Positions 4,851 through 11,430 are shown, numbered from the stretch's first letter. The stretch: 11,430 nt of DNA from JBFIHZ01 sp041601535 (GCA_041601535.1 JBFIHZ010000105.1:1-11430), one strand, 5' to 3'. The notes: generated by a model not told the origin, from the letters alone. A program made the numbers and translations.

Positions 4851-7217
4851 TCAGAAGCGGATTCTGAAATCCACGCCGTAGGTGCGGGGCGGGCCGTACT
4901 GGCCAACTTCCTCACCAAAGAACGGAATGATGTTGGTGCGATACAACTTGTCGGCGGCATTCTTGACCCAGGCTGACAGGGACCAGTCCGCGGTCGGCGG
5001 TGCATAGGTCAACCGGCCACTCCACAGGCCATAGGAATCTTCCGTGTTCCGGTTGGAAGGTGCCCAGTACAACTTGTCCTGCCAGTAGTAATTGACGTTC
5101 AGGTTCAAGGCTTCCGCCAGGTTGCCGCTGCCAAAGGTGTAATCGAAGCCGGCGCTGAACTGATTCTCCGGAGTCCGCTGCAGTATGTTGCCCGAGCTGT
5201 CCAGGCCACTGTTTTCCACGAAGTCGACATACTCGGTATCCAGCATGGAACCGGAGGCGAACACAATCAGGCCCTCCGTGGCTGCCCATTGCAGCTCTAC
5301 TTCCAGGCCCTTGATTTCGGCGTTGGAGGCATTGTCCGTGATGTTGCACAGGCAGTCCTGGTTGGTCTGCTGCACCTGCAGATCCTTGTAGTCCATGAAG
5401 AACACCGTGGTGTTAAAGCGCACGCGGCCTTCCATCAGGGTGGCTTTGAAGCCCAACTCGTAGTTGGTCACGGTTTCCGGGTCGAACGGGATATTGGCGG
5501 CAATTTCGTTGGCCGGGGTATCTTCATACCCGCCGCCCTTGAAACCGGTGGAGATGCTGCCATACCAGTACCATTCTTCGCTGGGCTGGAATTCCAGGAT
5601 GCCCTGCGGGGTGAACTCGCTCCAGGTGTCGCCGTATTCAGTGGCGAACGGGCGCTGCAGCGGTGTTGCCGGAGCCGTATCGCCAGGGGTGAAGCGGTCA
5701 CCGGTGGCTACCTGGATGCCGCGGATAAAGCCGCCCTTGTCATCCTCGGTGTAACGGCCACCGATGGTCAGCTTCCAGGCATCATTGAACTGGTAACCCA
5801 CCTGGGCAAACGCCGCGATACTGTCCATCTCGCCGTTGTTGATCCAGTGGCTTTCACCGCTCAGCGTGGGCAGTGCACCGCTGATGCTCTCAGCGAAGAA
5901 GCGGTCAAACTTGTCCACTTCATCGTGCTTGTAGTAACCGCCGATGATCCAGTCCCATTTGCTGTCGCTGTTCGAGGTCAGGCGAATTTCCTGGCTGAAC
6001 TGGGTGACGTCAGTATCTTCGCGTACCGGTTCGGAGAACAGCAAAACACCGCCCAGACCAATATCCCGCCCGGCTGCGAAAGCCAGGAAGTCGGAAAAAA
6101 GATAGGTACCATCATCAAACACATCGGGCCCGGCACCGGTCTGATCATACATCTGGCCTTCATCAACACTGCGGAAGCCGGTAATGGAAGTCAGGGTTGA
6201 GCCTTCGAATGCCCATTCCATGTTGAGCATGGCGCCCCAGCCTTCCCGCTCAAGATACTGCTGGGTGGGGTGCGCATCACCGGCATACAGGGACCGTTCT
6301 GCCACGCTCACGCGCGGGTCGGTCAGGCCAAGAAATGCGCGCAACGCGCTCCAGGGCCGGAACGAAGAGTTGGCGCCAGAGGCCGGATGCGGATCAGGAA
6401 TAGAAACAACCGTGATACCGTTGCTGGAATCCTTGTTGTAATCCAGCACGAAACGCGCACTGAAATTGCTGTCTTCCGGCTGGTAGGACAACTGGCCACG
6501 GAATTGCCGTGAATCCAGGTTATCCAGTTCGCGGTCGTTCAGCAGGTCGTAACCATAGCCATCATGGTTACGGCTCTGGAACGAAAAGCGGCCGGCCAGT
6601 TCTTCGGTAATGGCGCCAGTGGCATAGCCGTTGACCAGCACCGAGTCGTAGTTACCATAAGACACCAGGAATTCCGCGGAACGTTCAAATTCGGGCCTCT
6701 TGGTGTAAACGCTCAGTGCGCCACCCACCACGTTCTTGCCCAGCAATACACCCTGCGGGCCGCGGATGACTTCGATGCGGTCGATGTCGAAGAAGTCCAC
6801 ATTCATGCCACCGGTGCGGCCGATGTAGATGTCGTCAAGGAAAAAGCCCACCGACGGATCGGCCGTGGGTGCATCCAGACGGGTATTGGTGACGCCGCGA
6901 ATATTTAATTCCAGATCCAGCGGTGTGCCAGCTGTCAGAGATAGTGATGGCGTGTAGTTGGCCAGGTCGCCCACCGTGAAAATCCGGTTGGTGTCGATCA
7001 TCTGACCAGAGTATGCAGTAATCGCAACCGGCGTAGTCTGCAGGTTTTCCTCGCGCCGCTGCGCGGTCACGATGATTTCTTCAAGAGCGCTAATGCCCGA
7101 TTCCGCTTCCTGCGCCTGCACAGGAGAAATGCCCAGCAGAGAGATTGCCAAACCTGTCCATAGCACGTTACGTGCTGGCATTGCGGTGTAAACCAGATCA
7201 AGGAGTTGTCGTTTCAT
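4851..7217 (-). CDS. TonB-dependent outer-membrane receptor
   Basis: This 788-residue outer-membrane beta-barrel transporter is energised by TonB-ExbBD and probably imports a hydrophobic or bulky substrate. The N terminus has a signal peptide (basic MKRQ, hydrophobic core at about 19-30, VQA|QEAE cleavage near 35). The TonB-box region ISALEEIIVTAQRR is at about 42-55. The plug domain follows, with TPVAITAYSG, LNIRGV, DDIYIGRTGG and IEVIRGPQGVLLGKN, and is complete. The barrel runs to the last residues, YGVDFRIRF, ending on the aromatic residue expected for BAM-dependent insertion. Length is typical for the family. No siderophore-specific feature is seen, and the catabolic neighbours favour an organic substrate, which is inference. 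The next upstream gene is divergent; an intrinsic terminator follows the stop. Confidence 0.93.
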   Translation of the reverse strand: MKRQLLDLVYTAMPARNVLWTGLAISLLGISPVQAQEAESGISALEEIIVTAQRREENLQTTPVAITAYSGQMIDTNRIFTVGDLANYTPSLSLTAGTPLDLELNIRGVTNTRLDAPTADPSVGFFLDDIYIGRTGGMNVDFFDIDRIEVIRGPQGVLLGKNVVGGALSVYTKRPEFERSAEFLVSYGNYDSVLVNGYATGAITEELAGRFSFQSRNHDGYGYDLLNDRELDNLDSRQFRGQLSYQPEDSNFSARFVLDYNKDSSNGITVVSIPDPHPASGANSSFRPWSALRAFLGLTDPRVSVAERSLYAGDAHPTQQYLEREGWGAMLNMEWAFEGSTLTSITGFRSVDEGQMYDQTGAGPDVFDDGTYLFSDFLAFAAGRDIGLGGVLLFSEPVREDTDVTQFSQEIRLTSNSDSKWDWIIGGYYKHDEVDKFDRFFAESISGALPTLSGESHWINNGEMDSIAAFAQVGYQFNDAWKLTIGGRYTEDDKGGFIRGIQVATGDRFTPGDTAPATPLQRPFATEYGDTWSEFTPQGILEFQPSEEWYWYGSISTGFKGGGYEDTPANEIAANIPFDPETVTNYELGFKATLMEGRVRFNTTVFFMDYKDLQVQQTNQDCLCNITDNASNAEIKGLEVELQWAATEGLIVFASGSMLDTEYVDFVENSGLDSSGNILQRTPENQFSAGFDYTFGSGNLAEALNLNVNYYWQDKLYWAPSNRNTEDSYGLWSGRLTYAPPTADWSLSAWVKNAADKLYRTNIIPFFGEEVGQYGPPRTYGVDFRIRF

Positions 7218-7463
7218 CTGTTTTCTTGCCCCGTCAATTGAGTGTTGTGTTGGCTGAAGCCCTAACCTATTTCTTGCACGGATTAAGTCCGTTTTCTTAT
7301 ACTTGCATAATTAGACTAGACCTAAATCGTATTCTGTGCAAGCCTCTCGATAACAAGTTTTTTACGCAGGCAGAACTGCCGGTAAAGGACAGTGAGAAAA
7401 TCGACCGGGTGGGCTGGCAACGCCATTTGGCATCTAAACGATCGTTAAATTTGGAGCAATATT
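7218..7463. promoter_or_regulatory. Divergent promoter region, TonB receptor (-) / quinone oxidoreductase (+)
   Basis: This AT-rich 246-base gap has several candidate regulatory marks. The hexamer CTTGCA occurs at 7273-7278 and 7302-7307 and inverted at 7337-7342. On the minus strand TATAAG (7301-7296) is a possible receptor -10 but lacks a good -35, suggesting an activated promoter. An ACGGA-N5-TCCGT dyad lies at 7278-7292 and a GGCAG-AA-CTGCC dyad at 7369-7380. A 10-bp palindrome AACGATCGTT at 7437-7446 sits 17 bases before the oxidoreductase start. No gene is seen here. Confidence 0.6.
7437..7446. promoter_or_regulatory. Palindrome AACGATCGTT before quinone oxidoreductase
   Basis: A perfect 10-bp palindrome ends 17 bases upstream of the GTG start and just before the GGAG ribosome binding site, where a bound repressor would block the promoter or early transcription. 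The shape suits a TetR-type dimer, but no regulator gene is present in the window and the assignment is inference. Confidence 0.4.
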
Positions 7464-8444
7464 GTGAAAGCATTGGTATGCAAGGAACTCGGACCGGCCG
7501 ACAAGCTGGTGCTGGAAACCACGGACGATCCCATTCCCGGGCCGGGTGAGGTGCTGATCGACATTCACGCTGCCGGGCTGAACTTTCCGGATACCCTGGC
7601 GATTACCGGCAACTACCAGATACGGGCCGAACTGCCATTCATTCCTGGTGGTGAAGCTTCCGGCGTGATCGAAGCCGTGGGAGAAGGGGTCGAACAGTTC
7701 AAACCGGGTGACCGGGTAATGTCTTCCGGCCTGAACGGGGCATTTGCGGAAAAACAGTGCAAGCCGGTGGCTGAAGTAATTGCCATACCCGACAGCATGC
7801 CGTTTGATACCGCCGCCGGTTTCCTGGTGACGTATGGCACGTCGTATTACGCGCTGAAGCAGTGCGCTGATTTGCAAGCAGGCGAAACCCTGGTGGTGCT
7901 GGGCGCCGCCGGCGGTGTCGGCCTGGCCGCTGTGGACCTGGGTAAAGCCATGGGTGCAACCGTAATCGCCGCCGCTTCAACCGAAGACAAGCTGGATACA
8001 GCCTGTGCCACCGGCGCTGATCAACGCATCAATTATTCCGACACGGCGTTGAAAGAAGCCATCAAATCGCTGACCGGCGGCAAGGGTGCCGATGTGGTCT
8101 ACGACCCGGTGGGCGGCGAGCTATCGGAACCCGCGCTGCGCGCTACCGGATGGGACGGACGCTTCCTGGTAGTGGGATTTGCTTCCGGCACCATACCCAG
8201 CATTCCGCTGAACCTCACCCTGCTGAAAAACAACGCCATCAAAGGCGTGTTTTACGGGGTCTGGGCCATGCGCGACCCACAGGCCTACGCGCAGAATATT
8301 GCCGAACTGTTTGCACTGTATGAGGCCGGCAAGTTGCACCCGATGGTGAGCCAACAGTTTCCACTGGAACAATACCGCGAAGCCTTTGCCACGCTGACAG
8401 AGCGCCGTGCCAAAGGTAAAGTGCTGTTCAACCTGAAGGCCTGA
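7464..8444 (+). CDS. NAD(P)H:quinone oxidoreductase-like MDR enzyme (zinc-free)
   Basis: This 326-residue member of the medium-chain dehydrogenase/reductase superfamily belongs to the quinone oxidoreductase/zeta-crystallin branch. The GroES-like domain begins with MKALVCKELG and contains AAGLNFPDTLAITG (36-49) and PGGEASGVIEAVGEGV (61-76). The GHE-type Cys/His catalytic zinc ligands and the four-cysteine structural zinc lobe are absent. The Rossmann loop LGAAGGVGLAAVDLGKAMGA spans about 146-165, and VVYDPVGG follows at 211-218. Family members reduce quinones, enones or acyl-CoA-like alpha,beta-unsaturated compounds with NADPH; the substrate is unknown. The start is GTG 7464, chosen because GGAG (7453-7456) lies seven bases upstream and the product then begins at the family's conserved N terminus. 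It is transcribed alone, divergent from the TonB receptor and convergent with the NTF2-like gene. Confidence 0.9.
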   Translation: MKALVCKELGPADKLVLETTDDPIPGPGEVLIDIHAAGLNFPDTLAITGNYQIRAELPFIPGGEASGVIEAVGEGVEQFKPGDRVMSSGLNGAFAEKQCKPVAEVIAIPDSMPFDTAAGFLVTYGTSYYALKQCADLQAGETLVVLGAAGGVGLAAVDLGKAMGATVIAAASTEDKLDTACATGADQRINYSDTALKEAIKSLTGGKGADVVYDPVGGELSEPALRATGWDGRFLVVGFASGTIPSIPLNLTLLKNNAIKGVFYGVWAMRDPQAYAQNIAELFALYEAGKLHPMVSQQFPLEQYREAFATLTERRAKGKVLFNLKA

Positions 8445-8465
8445 GCAGGCCGCTACACGCATGCA

Positions 8466-8492
8466 CCCGGCCGGCACCGAGTTGCCGCCGGG
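8466..8492. other. Strong hairpin between convergent genes
   Basis: CCCGGC(c)GGCA and TGCCGCCGGG form a 10-pair stem with one bulged C and a six-base loop, 21 bases after the oxidoreductase stop. No U-run follows on either strand. A second, weaker pairing is possible between two TGATCA copies at 8501-8506 and 8518-8523. The position suits a transcription end point for the convergent units, but the sequence is not a canonical terminator. Confidence 0.4.
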
Positions 8493-8547
8493 CACAGGCA
8501 TGATCAGGCCCTGCTGTTGATCAAAAGCCCGCCGAAACGGACGGCCG

Positions 8548-8931
8548 CTACTGGTTCAGCAATGGCTTGGTTTCAGCGGTATCGAGGTACTCTTCAAGAT
8601 CGGTTATCCGGCCGTCCCGCACCTTGCAGATGGCGCAGGCGTGCAGCGCGAAATCATCACCATTGGCCAGTTTGCCGCGCAGCACGTGCTGCTGCAGAAA
8701 GCCGCCGGGAATCGGTACCCGTGAGGTGATATCGTAGTTGAGCTGCGACAACTTGCGGTGCATCCAGTGCATGGATTTGATGTTGTCGTCCACGCTTTGC
8801 AGCTTGTTGTCAAAGTTGTGCCAGATGCGTGCATCAGGAGCGTATACGGCCCGCACTTCATCAGCATCGGCCGCATTCAGCGCTGCCATGAACCGTTCGG
8901 CTACGGCCATTGGATCTTGGGGATTTGTCAT
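8548..8931 (-). CDS. NTF2/SnoaL-like protein (third gene of the dehydrogenase run)
   Basis: This is a small alpha+beta-barrel protein of the nuclear transport factor 2-like superfamily, 127 residues from the preferred start. The fold signature is visible: an N-terminal helix with AERFMAALNAADADEVRAVYAPDA, then IWHNFDNKLQSVDDNIK, and a closing pair HACAICKVRDGRITDLEEYLDT. The superfamily includes ketosteroid isomerases, SnoaL cyclases, dehydratases and non-enzymatic binders, and no catalytic set is diagnostic here. Two ATGs lie six bases apart (8937 and 8931). AAGGA abuts the first and is spaced six bases from the second, so 8931 is favoured. The gene follows the LEH-like gene by about 30 bases and is probably co-transcribed with it and the acyl-CoA dehydrogenase. 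The specific reaction is unknown. Confidence 0.82.
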   Translation of the reverse strand: MTNPQDPMAVAERFMAALNAADADEVRAVYAPDARIWHNFDNKLQSVDDNIKSMHWMHRKLSQLNYDITSRVPIPGGFLQQHVLRGKLANGDDFALHACAICKVRDGRITDLEEYLDTAETKPLLNQ

Positions 8932-8963
8932 GGTCATTCCTTATGTAACCAGGTGATTGGAAC

Positions 8964-9335
8964 TCACCCTTCCTTGGTGTGGTTCATCTCGAAATAATCC
9001 CGCCAGGCACAGATCTTGCCATCGCGGAATTCAAAGATGCCCATGTAGGGGTGGGCAATGAGTTTATTGCTGCGCGTATCCAGGTATTCCTCATAGCCTT
9101 CCACGAACAGCTCGTTGTCGGTTTCGGCGTGACGGTCAATGCGCCATTTCACATCACGGGTTATATCCCGGTACTTGATGAGGAATTTCTGTACCCACTC
9201 CTTGCCAATCAGTGGCCGTGATCCGACGTGGTAGTGGTAGACAATGTCATCGGTGAGGAGGCTGAGAAACTTCTCGTCGTCACCGTCCAGGTTGGCTTGC
9301 CTGATTTGCTCAATGATATCCAGCTTGCTGGCCAT
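8964..9335 (-). CDS. NTF2-like protein resembling limonene-epoxide hydrolase
   Basis: This 123-residue protein has the NTF2-like fold. Its C-terminal block YMGIFEFRDGKICAWRDYF (about 97-115) closely resembles the limonene-1,2-epoxide hydrolase subfamily, where the Asp of WRDYF is catalytic; here it is Asp113. In the classical enzyme the partner Arg and Asp sit in an E-R-x-D strand, but the corresponding stretch here reads FVEGYEEYL (78-85). The Arg appears replaced by Gly and the Asp by Glu, so classical epoxide hydrolysis is doubtful. The aligned position was judged by eye. Start ATG 9335 has AAGGAG with eight-base spacing. It lies 54 bases after the acyl-CoA dehydrogenase stop, suggesting one operon. 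Alternatives are a dehydratase, an isomerase or a binding protein. Confidence 0.85.
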   Translation of the reverse strand: MASKLDIIEQIRQANLDGDDEKFLSLLTDDIVYHYHVGSRPLIGKEWVQKFLIKYRDITRDVKWRIDRHAETDNELFVEGYEEYLDTRSNKLIAHPYMGIFEFRDGKICAWRDYFEMNHTKEG

Positions 9336-9389
9336 GTTGCCTTCTCCTTGTGCCGGTGCCGCGGCACCGCATGTAGTCAGTCAGGTTGA

Positions 9390-10583
9390 TTAAAACTGCA
9401 GTTGTCTTGCCACCAGGTCGCGCAACACTTCCTCGGTGCCGCCGCCAATGGCGAAAATCCGTGATTCGCGCAGAATGCGCTCCAGTGTCGCATTGCCCTG
9501 GTAGGCCGTGCCTCCCAGCACGTGCAGGCATTCCCGTGCACATTTTTCCAGCGTGGTGGTGGCCTGCACTTTCAGCAGGCCGAGATCCGCCACGATGTTG
9601 TCGCCGCGCTCAAAGCGTTCCACGCACTGATCCAGGTAGGCGTAAGCCACGCGCAGTGCGCGCACCTGGTCGACCAGCTTGTGGCGAATGGCCTGGTGGT
9701 CGATCAGGCGCTGGCCGAAAACTTCGCGTTCCCGGGCAAAGGCAATGGCCTGAGCCAGACAGATGCGGCTCATGCCCAGGGTGGCCGCGATACCGCTGAA
9801 GCGTTCAATATTGAACTGCTGCACCAGGCTGGCGAAACCGCGGTTTTCCTCGCCAATCAGGCAATGCTCCGGTACCGGCGTACGGTCAAATCGAATCGTA
9901 CCGATGCTGGCGTTGTACCAGCGCAGACCGGGTACCGGTTCGCGGCTGATGCCTGCCGCATGCGCGTCAATCAGCAGCAGCGAAATTCCTTTCATACCGT
10001 CGCCGCCGGTGCGTACCGCAGCCAGGATATAGTCCGCCCGCATGGCACCGGAAATCAGCGTTTTCTCGCCACTGACCTGCCAGCCGCCGTCTACTTTCTC
10101 GGCGCGGGTAGTCATGCGGCCCACGTCCGAACCGCCGCCTGGCTCGGTCACCGCGAAAGCGATCTTCTTCTCTCCGGCAAGAACCGGTTTGACCACCGCT
10201 TCATCCAGCCGTGCATCTTGCTGCCTGACCACCGGCGGCAAGCCGATCCAGTGTGTGGCCAGGTCGGCAAACACCACTCCGGAACCCAGCCGGTGCAGTT
10301 CTTCGGCAAAAATGATGCGGTGATACAGGCTGGCATTTTCCAGGCACCCACCCAGCGCCTGCGGAAATCCCATACCCAGGATGCCGGCGGCCGCGGCCTG
10401 CTGGTACAACGCGTCCGGAAAGGTACCGCTGCGGTTCCACGTGTCGATCTGAGGCTCGATGTGCTGCTGCACAAACCCCCGGACTTTTGTTCTCCACGCG
10501 TCCAGCTCGGGAGTCAGGCCGGAAGCCGGCGGCCTCAGCCCGTCATAATCCAGGCTGTTTTCACCTTTTGATTTTTCACTCAT
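9390..10583 (-). CDS. Acyl-CoA dehydrogenase
   Basis: This FAD-dependent acyl-CoA dehydrogenase of 397 residues introduces an alpha,beta double bond into an acyl-CoA thioester and passes electrons to ETF. The three-part fold is complete. The N-terminal helical domain has ILGMGFPQALGG (numbering two higher for the extended frame, about 70-81). The middle domain has the flavin and substrate motif FAVTEPGGGSDVGRMTTRA, and the C-terminal helices end in GGTAYQGNATLERILRESRIFAIGGGTEEVLRDLVARQ. The usual catalytic Glu before G-T in MCAD-type YEGT is Gly here. A Glu in FNIER (about 260) lies where isovaleryl-CoA dehydrogenase-type enzymes carry their base, so it is probably active. ATG 10583 is preferred; a TTG two codons upstream is possible. 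A GGGG eight bases before the ATG is a weak ribosome binding site. Substrate is unknown. Confidence 0.93.
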   Translation of the reverse strand: MSEKSKGENSLDYDGLRPPASGLTPELDAWRTKVRGFVQQHIEPQIDTWNRSGTFPDALYQQAAAAGILGMGFPQALGGCLENASLYHRIIFAEELHRLGSGVVFADLATHWIGLPPVVRQQDARLDEAVVKPVLAGEKKIAFAVTEPGGGSDVGRMTTRAEKVDGGWQVSGEKTLISGAMRADYILAAVRTGGDGMKGISLLLIDAHAAGISREPVPGLRWYNASIGTIRFDRTPVPEHCLIGEENRGFASLVQQFNIERFSGIAATLGMSRICLAQAIAFAREREVFGQRLIDHQAIRHKLVDQVRALRVAYAYLDQCVERFERGDNIVADLGLLKVQATTTLEKCARECLHVLGGTAYQGNATLERILRESRIFAIGGGTEEVLRDLVARQLQF

Positions 10584-10780
10584 TGTCAAAACCCCGCGAC
10601 CAAACTTTCGATATTGAAATTGAATTTTTAACTTGCATAAATGAACTTCGTCTGCTTAGCATATTAGCAGATCATCCGCGCCCATCCTGCCCGGCCGATG
10701 CAGGCACGGGCGGAACACCGGTGCGCCGATCCAAGCAGATAGCTGAACCCCTTTTTGATTTACAGCGGAGTAGAAACACG
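10584..10780. promoter_or_regulatory. Divergent promoter region, acyl-CoA dehydrogenase (-) / SnoaL-like (+)
   Basis: The first 90 bases are AT-rich, with ACTTGCATAA at 10631-10640 (TTATGCAAGT on the minus strand). That 10-mer also occurs upstream of the TonB receptor. An imperfect dyad CTGCTTA-N5-TTAGCAG occupies 10652-10670. On the plus strand TTGCAT (10633) and TAGCAT (10657) are spaced 18 bases, a weak promoter candidate. CCTGC/GCAGG at 10686-10704 could form a leader hairpin for the plus gene. GGAG at 10767-10770 is its ribosome binding site, ten bases from the ATG. Confidence 0.5.
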
Positions 10781-11317
10781 ATGAGCCAGACCGACCGACT
10801 TGAAGCCATGATGTCCCGCCAGGAAATCCACGACGTGGTGATGCGCCACAGCCGCGGCGTTGACCGCGCGGACGAGGACCTGCTCAAGTCCTGTTACCAC
10901 TCTGATGCCATCGAGGAACACGGCACCGCCTTCACCGGTCCGGCCTATGAGTACATCGAGGGCGCGGTAGGCCGTATTCGCAAAATGGGCACCATGGTGC
11001 ATTACAACTGCAATGTTCATATTGACCTGGTTGACGGGCCGCGCAGCGACCTTGCCTATGTTGAAACCTATATCCTGACGTTTGTGCGTTTCAAGGACGG
11101 TGAGCAGGACGTGGACACTTTCACCGGCGGCCGGGCCTGTGACCGATTTGAACGGCGCGATGGCGAATGGCGTATCGCCCACCGCAAGCTGGTATTTGAC
11201 TGGAACCGTGACACGCCCAGCCGGGAAGGCTGGTGCCTGGGCATGTTCGACCGCTCAAACCCGGCCATGCACCTGGGTCAGAAAAGCAAGCAGGATTTGT
11301 CATACCAGCGCTTCTGA
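10781..11317 (+). CDS. SnoaL-like protein (scytalone dehydratase/BaiE-like group)
   Basis: This 178-residue NTF2-fold protein is of the longer SnoaL-like type that includes bile-acid dehydratase BaiE and scytalone-dehydratase relatives. Visible features are SRQEIHDVVMRHSRGVDRADEDLL (about 12-35), the CYHSDAIEEHGTAFTGP segment (38-54), HYNCNVHIDLV (74-84) with His74, and CDRFERRDGEWRIAHRKLVFDW (120-141). Asp28/Asp31, His74 and the DRFERRDGEWRIAHR block fall in positions that are often catalytic in this group. Known relatives dehydrate or isomerise ring substrates; the reaction here is unproven. GGAG is ten bases before the ATG. A longer in-frame extension to 10487 would run across the dehydrogenase start and is rejected. 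The stop is one base from the convergent NTF2-like gene, leaving no room for a separate terminator. Confidence 0.85.
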   Translation: MSQTDRLEAMMSRQEIHDVVMRHSRGVDRADEDLLKSCYHSDAIEEHGTAFTGPAYEYIEGAVGRIRKMGTMVHYNCNVHIDLVDGPRSDLAYVETYILTFVRFKDGEQDVDTFTGGRACDRFERRDGEWRIAHRKLVFDWNRDTPSREGWCLGMFDRSNPAMHLGQKSKQDLSYQRF

Positions 11318-11318
11318 A

Positions 11319-11430
11319 TCAGCCGCGAGCACACAACTCGTTGACCCACTCCGGGAACTCTTTCCCGGCGTGGGCCTGATTCACCAGACCCAGGTCGACG
11401 TAGTCACGCCAGCCGCAGATCTTTCCATCA
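11319..11430 (-). CDS. NTF2/limonene-epoxide-hydrolase-like protein, C-terminal part only
   Basis: A minus-strand frame enters from the right edge and ends at TGA 11321-11319, giving 36 C-terminal residues. They begin DGKICGWRDYVDLGLVNQ, nearly repeating the DGKICAWRDYFEMN ending of the protein at 8964-9335, and then continue about 20 residues further (HAGKEFPEWVNELCARG). The WRDY aspartate is present. This indicates a paralogue or relative of the LEH-like protein, with the remainder beyond the window. Its stop codon is one base from that of the convergent SnoaL-like gene, so the two transcripts must overlap. Confidence 0.75.
   Translation of the reverse strand, partial: DGKICGWRDYVDLGLVNQAHAGKEFPEWVNELCARG

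Noticed and set aside
5289..6200. A 303-codon open frame on the plus strand
   Set aside because: It is antisense to the TonB receptor barrel; high GC at third positions explains the lack of stops.
8501..8523. Paired TGATCA copies as a terminator
   Set aside because: The six-base stem with an 11-base loop has no U-run in either direction; each copy is itself a common palindrome.
9522..10571. A 349-codon open frame on the plus strand
   Set aside because: It is antisense to the acyl-CoA dehydrogenase, which has all family motifs; the plus-strand product resembles nothing and has shadow-frame composition.
10487..10780. In-frame upstream extension of the SnoaL-like gene
   Set aside because: It overlaps the dehydrogenase start and the divergent promoter region. 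GGAG before ATG 10781 and the usual family N terminus support the shorter form.
11351..11368. CCGGGA-N6-TCCCGG hairpin resembling the arsR-arsI intercistronic hairpin
   Set aside because: It lies inside the coding sequence of the partial NTF2-like gene (Gly-Lys-Glu-Phe-Pro codons), so the likeness to 1519-1534 is best explained by chance.

Overview
The window looks like a chromosomal stretch from a moderately GC-rich, Gram-negative proteobacterium. The evidence is a TonB-dependent outer-membrane receptor with a signal peptide and a C-terminal aromatic residue, AAGGAG-type ribosome binding sites, and a dense mix of acyl-CoA enzymes with NTF2-fold proteins. That mix is common in marine and hydrocarbon- or lipid-using Gammaproteobacteria (Cellvibrionales/Halieaceae-like) and also in sphingomonads. 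The taxonomic placement is an inference from gene style only. I see no RNA genes, CRISPR arrays, insertion sequences or integrase genes.

Region 1 (1-1940, minus strand) is a compact arsenic-resistance operon. Its order of transcription is arsR (repressor), arsI (VOC-fold C-As lyase/CadI family), arsC (thioredoxin-type arsenate reductase) and acr3 (arsenite efflux, running off the left edge). The last three genes overlap by 1 and 4 bases. The arsR promoter carries a tandem array of ATATGTC/GACATAT half-sites. Its consensus -35 and reasonable -10 place the predicted transcription start at the arsR ATG itself, so a leaderless message is predicted. Region 2 (2090-3012, plus strand) is a two-gene unit, divergent from ars: a two-helix DUF3592-type membrane protein and a HIT-fold protein with an incomplete histidine triad.

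Region 3 (3049-11430) is a catabolic neighbourhood. On the minus strand are an AMP-forming acyl-CoA ligase, a TonB-dependent receptor with a strong intrinsic terminator, and a run of acyl-CoA dehydrogenase plus two NTF2-like proteins. On the plus strand are a zinc-free MDR quinone oxidoreductase and a SnoaL/scytalone-dehydratase-like protein. A fourth NTF2-like gene enters from the right edge on the minus strand. A plausible reading is uptake of a hydrophobic substrate by the receptor, CoA activation by the ligase, alpha,beta-desaturation by the dehydrogenase, and isomerisation, dehydration or hydration by the NTF2-fold proteins, with the MDR enzyme handling an enone or quinone. The substrate cannot be read from the sequence; steroid-, terpenoid- or carnitine-like acids are all possible.

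The best leads are the tandem 28-bp-period operator with leaderless arsR, a 10-base motif (TTATGCAAGT) shared by the upstream regions of the receptor and dehydrogenase genes, the clustering of four divergent NTF2-fold proteins around one acyl-CoA dehydrogenase, and an epoxide-hydrolase-like member that appears to lack part of the canonical catalytic triad. Nothing here is clearly a wholly new system.
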